Assembly: GCF_002563895.1 (NCBI RefSeq)
Contig: NZ_PDJB01000001.1
Coordinates: 2,649,501 to 2,713,500 of the forward strand
Direction: 5' to 3'
Origin: Pseudomonas lurida
GTDB lineage: Bacteria > Pseudomonadota > Gammaproteobacteria > Pseudomonadales > Pseudomonadaceae
DNA length: 64,000 nucleotides
Shown here: positions 61,597 through 64,000 of the stretch, piece by piece
Layout of the letters: each line of letters begins with the position of its first letter
Position numbering within the stretch: the stretch's first letter is position 1
The notes under the pieces: model-generated
Databases searched by the model: none
Seen by the model: only the letters and a program-made list of their open reading frames with translations
What the model was told of the DNA's origin: nothing
Translations under genes and position numbers: made by a program

Positions 61597-62487
61597 ATGG
61601 AGCAATTTCGCAATATCGGCATTATCGGTCGCCTGGGCAGTACCCAGGTGTTGGACACCGTCCGCCGGCTGAAAAAGTTCCTGCTGGAACGCCACCTGCA
61701 TGTGATCCTCGAAGACACCATCGCTGAAATCCTGCCGGGCCACGGCCTGCAAACGTCGTCGCGCAAGATGCTCGGCGAAGTCTGCGACATGGTTATCGTG
61801 GTCGGCGGCGACGGCAGCCTGCTCGGCGCCGCGCGCGCACTGGCGCGGCATAACGTGCCGGTGCTGGGGATCAACCGGGGCAGCCTGGGTTTCCTCACCG
61901 ATATCCGCCCGGATGAGCTGGAAGTCGAAGTGGCCAAGGTGCTCGACGGCCATTACCTGGTGGAAAACCGCTTCCTGCTGCAAGCCGAAGTGCGCCGCCA
62001 TGGCGAAGCCATTGGCCAGGGCGACGCCCTCAATGACGTGGTGCTGCACCCTGGCAAGTCCACGCGGATGATCGAGTTCGAGCTGTACATAGACGGCCAG
62101 TTCGTGTGCAGCCAGAAGGCCGACGGCCTGATCGTCGCCACGCCCACCGGCTCCACGGCCTATGCGCTGTCGGCGGGAGGCCCGATCATGCATCCCAAGC
62201 TGGATGCCATTGTGATCGTGCCGATGTATCCCCATATGTTGTCGAGCAGGCCCATCGTGGTCGACGGCAACAGTGAGCTGAAAATCGTGGTGTCCAAAGA
62301 CATGCAGATCTACCCACAGGTGTCCTGTGACGGTCAGAACCATTTCACCTGCGCCCCCGGTGACACCATCACCGTGAGCAAGAAGGCACAGAAGTTGCGG
62401 TTGATCCACCCGCTGGACCACAACTACTACGAAGTGTGCCGCACCAAGCTGGGCTGGGGCAGCCGCTTGGGGGGTGGAGGCGACTGA
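61597..62487 (+). CDS. nadK: NAD kinase
   Basis: A 296-residue enzyme that phosphorylates NAD+ to NADP+. The catalytic GGDGS is at 70-74 (Asp72), with GINRGSLGFLTDI and TPTGSTAYALSAGGPI as the other signatures. GCAGGAG lies just before the ATG at 61597; the longer frame upstream is rejected. Its stop overlaps the next start (TGATG). Confidence 0.97.
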   Translation: MEQFRNIGIIGRLGSTQVLDTVRRLKKFLLERHLHVILEDTIAEILPGHGLQTSSRKMLGEVCDMVIVVGGDGSLLGAARALARHNVPVLGINRGSLGFLTDIRPDELEVEVAKVLDGHYLVENRFLLQAEVRRHGEAIGQGDALNDVVLHPGKSTRMIEFELYIDGQFVCSQKADGLIVATPTGSTAYALSAGGPIMHPKLDAIVIVPMYPHMLSSRPIVVDGNSELKIVVSKDMQIYPQVSCDGQNHFTCAPGDTITVSKKAQKLRLIHPLDHNYYEVCRTKLGWGSRLGGGGD

Positions 62488-63458
62488 TGCTCGATCCCGC
62501 GCGTAGCTACGACCTGATTGGTGACGTGCACGGTTGCGCCCATACCCTTGAGCACTTGCTCGACCTGTTGGGCTACCACAAGCAGGGCGGCACCTGGCGT
62601 CATCCGTCGCGCATGGCGGTGTTTCTCGGCGATATCATCGACCGTGGCCCGCGTATCCGCGAGGCGTTGCATATCGTCCACGACATGGCCGAGGCCGGCC
62701 AGGCGCTGTGCATCATGGGCAACCACGAGTTCAATGCCCTGGGCTGGACCACACCGGCACCGCCGGGCAGTGGCAAGCAGTTTGTGCGCGAGCACAACCC
62801 ACGGCATGCGCGGTTGATCCACGAAACCCTGACCCAGTTCGAACACCACCCGGCCGATTGGCACGACTTCCTCGGCTGGTTCTACGACATGCCGCTGTTT
62901 GTCGATGCCGGGCGCTTTCGCGTGGTGCATGCGTGCTGGGACGACGGCTTTATCCAGCCGCTGCGCGCGACCTTCCCGGACGGCTGCATCGACCAGCACT
63001 TCCTGCAGGCTGCAGCCGTGCCGGGCAGTTTTGCCTGCAACGCGTTCGACCGCCTGCTGCGTGGCACCGACATGCGCCTGCCGGATGGCCTCACGCTGAC
63101 CGGTGGCGATGGCCTGACGCGTTCGTTCTTTCGCACCAAGTTCTGGGAAGACGACCCGAAAACCTACGGCGACATCGTGTTCCAGCCCGATGCCTTGCCC
63201 GAGCCGGTGGCGCGCACGCCGTTGTCGTCCACCGAAAAGAATTCCCTGTTGCGCTACGGCGTCGACGAACCGTTGTTGTTCGTCGGGCACTACTGGCGCA
63301 GCGGCAAACCGGCGCCGATCCGCCCGAACCTGGCCTGCCTGGACTACAGCGCGGTGCTGTACGGCAAGCTGGTGGCGTACCGCCTGGACCAGGAAACCCG
63401 CCTCGACCCGCGCAAGTTCGTGTGGGTCGATGTCGAGCGGCCGGAGGTGCTGACATGA
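62487..63458 (+). CDS. Metallophosphatase (calcineurin-like, serine/threonine phosphatase type)
   Basis: A 323-residue phosphoesterase with the dimetal motifs GDVHG (12-16), GDIIDRGPR and GNHEFNA and downstream His ligands (GHYWRSG). Related to PrpE/ApaH-type phosphatases; substrate unknown. Its ATG overlaps the nadK stop, so the two are co-translated, an arrangement I recall from other pseudomonads. Confidence 0.9.
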   Translation: MLDPARSYDLIGDVHGCAHTLEHLLDLLGYHKQGGTWRHPSRMAVFLGDIIDRGPRIREALHIVHDMAEAGQALCIMGNHEFNALGWTTPAPPGSGKQFVREHNPRHARLIHETLTQFEHHPADWHDFLGWFYDMPLFVDAGRFRVVHACWDDGFIQPLRATFPDGCIDQHFLQAAAVPGSFACNAFDRLLRGTDMRLPDGLTLTGGDGLTRSFFRTKFWEDDPKTYGDIVFQPDALPEPVARTPLSSTEKNSLLRYGVDEPLLFVGHYWRSGKPAPIRPNLACLDYSAVLYGKLVAYRLDQETRLDPRKFVWVDVERPEVLT

Positions 63459-63496
63459 GCCCCTGCGCGCTGCACATGCACTGTTGAGGAACCTCC

Positions 63497-64000
63497 ATGG
63501 ATGATTCGACGTTCGACCAACTGGAGGCTGCGCTGGCCGCTGCCCCCGGTAACGTCGCACTGCTGACCGTATTGCTGGGCGCCAGCCTCGAGCGTGGCGA
63601 ACACGCGCGCGGGCTGAAGCTGTTGCCCGCCGACCTAGAGCAATGGCCAGACGCCCCAGCGCTGAAGCGGGCGGCGGCGCAACTGCTGCTCGCCGATGGC
63701 CAGGCGCACAAGGCACTGCCTTTGATCGAGGGTGAAGACCCTGCCGCGCGCCTGCTCAAGGCCCGTGCCCTGGCGGCACTGGAGCGCCTCAAGGAAGCCC
63801 AGGTGGAATACCGCGCGGCGGTGGACGCCAACCCGGCGCTGGAAGACATGGTGTTGTGGCGCCGCCTGAATGTGTCGGTGGTGGACTTTCCTGGCGCCGA
63901 GGGCCGCCCGCGCCTGCGCGTGATCTCCAATGATGACACCGACCAGAGCGAAGTCGTGCGCCTGCTGGTGCCGGAAAACGAAACCCTGACCTTCGATGAC
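63497..64000 (+). CDS. TPR-containing AAA+ ATPase, N-terminal part (runs off the right edge)
   Basis: Open from ATG 63497 (GAGGA upstream) to the window edge: 168 residues. Repeated helical pairs (LEAALAAAPGNVALLTVLL, LLKARALAALERLKEAQVEY) look like tetratricopeptide repeats. The segment ends VVRLLVPENETLTFDD, which in a family I recall leads directly into an AAA+ ATPase domain. The ATPase part lies outside the window, so that is inference. Confidence 0.7.
   Translation, partial: MDDSTFDQLEAALAAAPGNVALLTVLLGASLERGEHARGLKLLPADLEQWPDAPALKRAAAQLLLADGQAHKALPLIEGEDPAARLLKARALAALERLKEAQVEYRAAVDANPALEDMVLWRRLNVSVVDFPGAEGRPRLRVISNDDTDQSEVVRLLVPENETLTFDD

Overview
The window looks like core chromosome of a fluorescent pseudomonad, most likely the Pseudomonas fluorescens group. 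Evidence: high GC with Pseudomonas codon use; gene order matching what I recall for other pseudomonads (3-hydroxybutyrate genes with HbcR; npp transporter - mltD - gloB - methyltransferase - rnhA - dnaQ - ldcA; DUF934 - cysI; metH; nfuA; cob genes; nadK); and many REP/REPIN hairpins built on the GTGGGAGC(G/T)GGCTTGCC core. No rRNA, tRNA, insertion sequence, prophage or CRISPR array was seen.

Layout. (1) 1-4796, minus strand: hbcR, a GntP-type permease, bdhA and the start of an acetoacetyl-CoA synthetase gene, forming a (R)-3-hydroxybutyrate uptake and oxidation unit with a near-consensus sigma-54 promoter at 3158-3173. (2) 4856-18719, minus strand: two paralogous Yej/Npp-type peptide ABC transporter operons, separated by ppiC and a 432-bp repeat element with 49-bp perfect terminal inverted repeats. 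(3) 18955-26362: mltD, gloB, a methyltransferase, rnhA, dnaQ, ldcA and a SatA-like acetyltransferase. (4) 26359-36228: a LysR regulator, small unknown genes, a flavin reductase, poxB, an Old Yellow Enzyme gene with a divergent MerR regulator, DUF934-cysI, a 37-residue membrane protein, an orphan periplasmic binding protein and a DUF2970 protein. (5) 36369-43346: one giant gene (2325 residues) with a DUF6543/dermonecrotic-toxin-like N-terminal half, three LRR blocks and a C-terminal NEL-type ubiquitin ligase domain. (6) 43351-50832: metH (MetR box upstream), cti, a 170-bp tandem array carrying REPINs, and nfuA. (7) 51080-60391: two divergent cobalamin units, cbtB-cbtA-cobE-cobM (minus) and cobW-cobN-chlI-like-chlD-like (plus), each headed by its own cobalamin riboswitch. 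(8) 60504-64000: DUF1853, nadK, a metallophosphatase and the start of a TPR/AAA+ gene.

How the parts connect. The cobalamin block supplies cobalt uptake, corrin methylation and cobalt insertion, and ends in a cofactor used by MetH, which is encoded nearby. The left end imports and oxidises 3-hydroxybutyrate to acetoacetyl-CoA. The paired Npp/Yej systems point to uptake of peptides or peptide-like antibiotics. The most unusual single gene is the NEL/LRR giant protein: it looks like a host-directed effector, but no secretion genes lie beside it. Function statements rest on motif and family recognition from the sequence; no database search was run.
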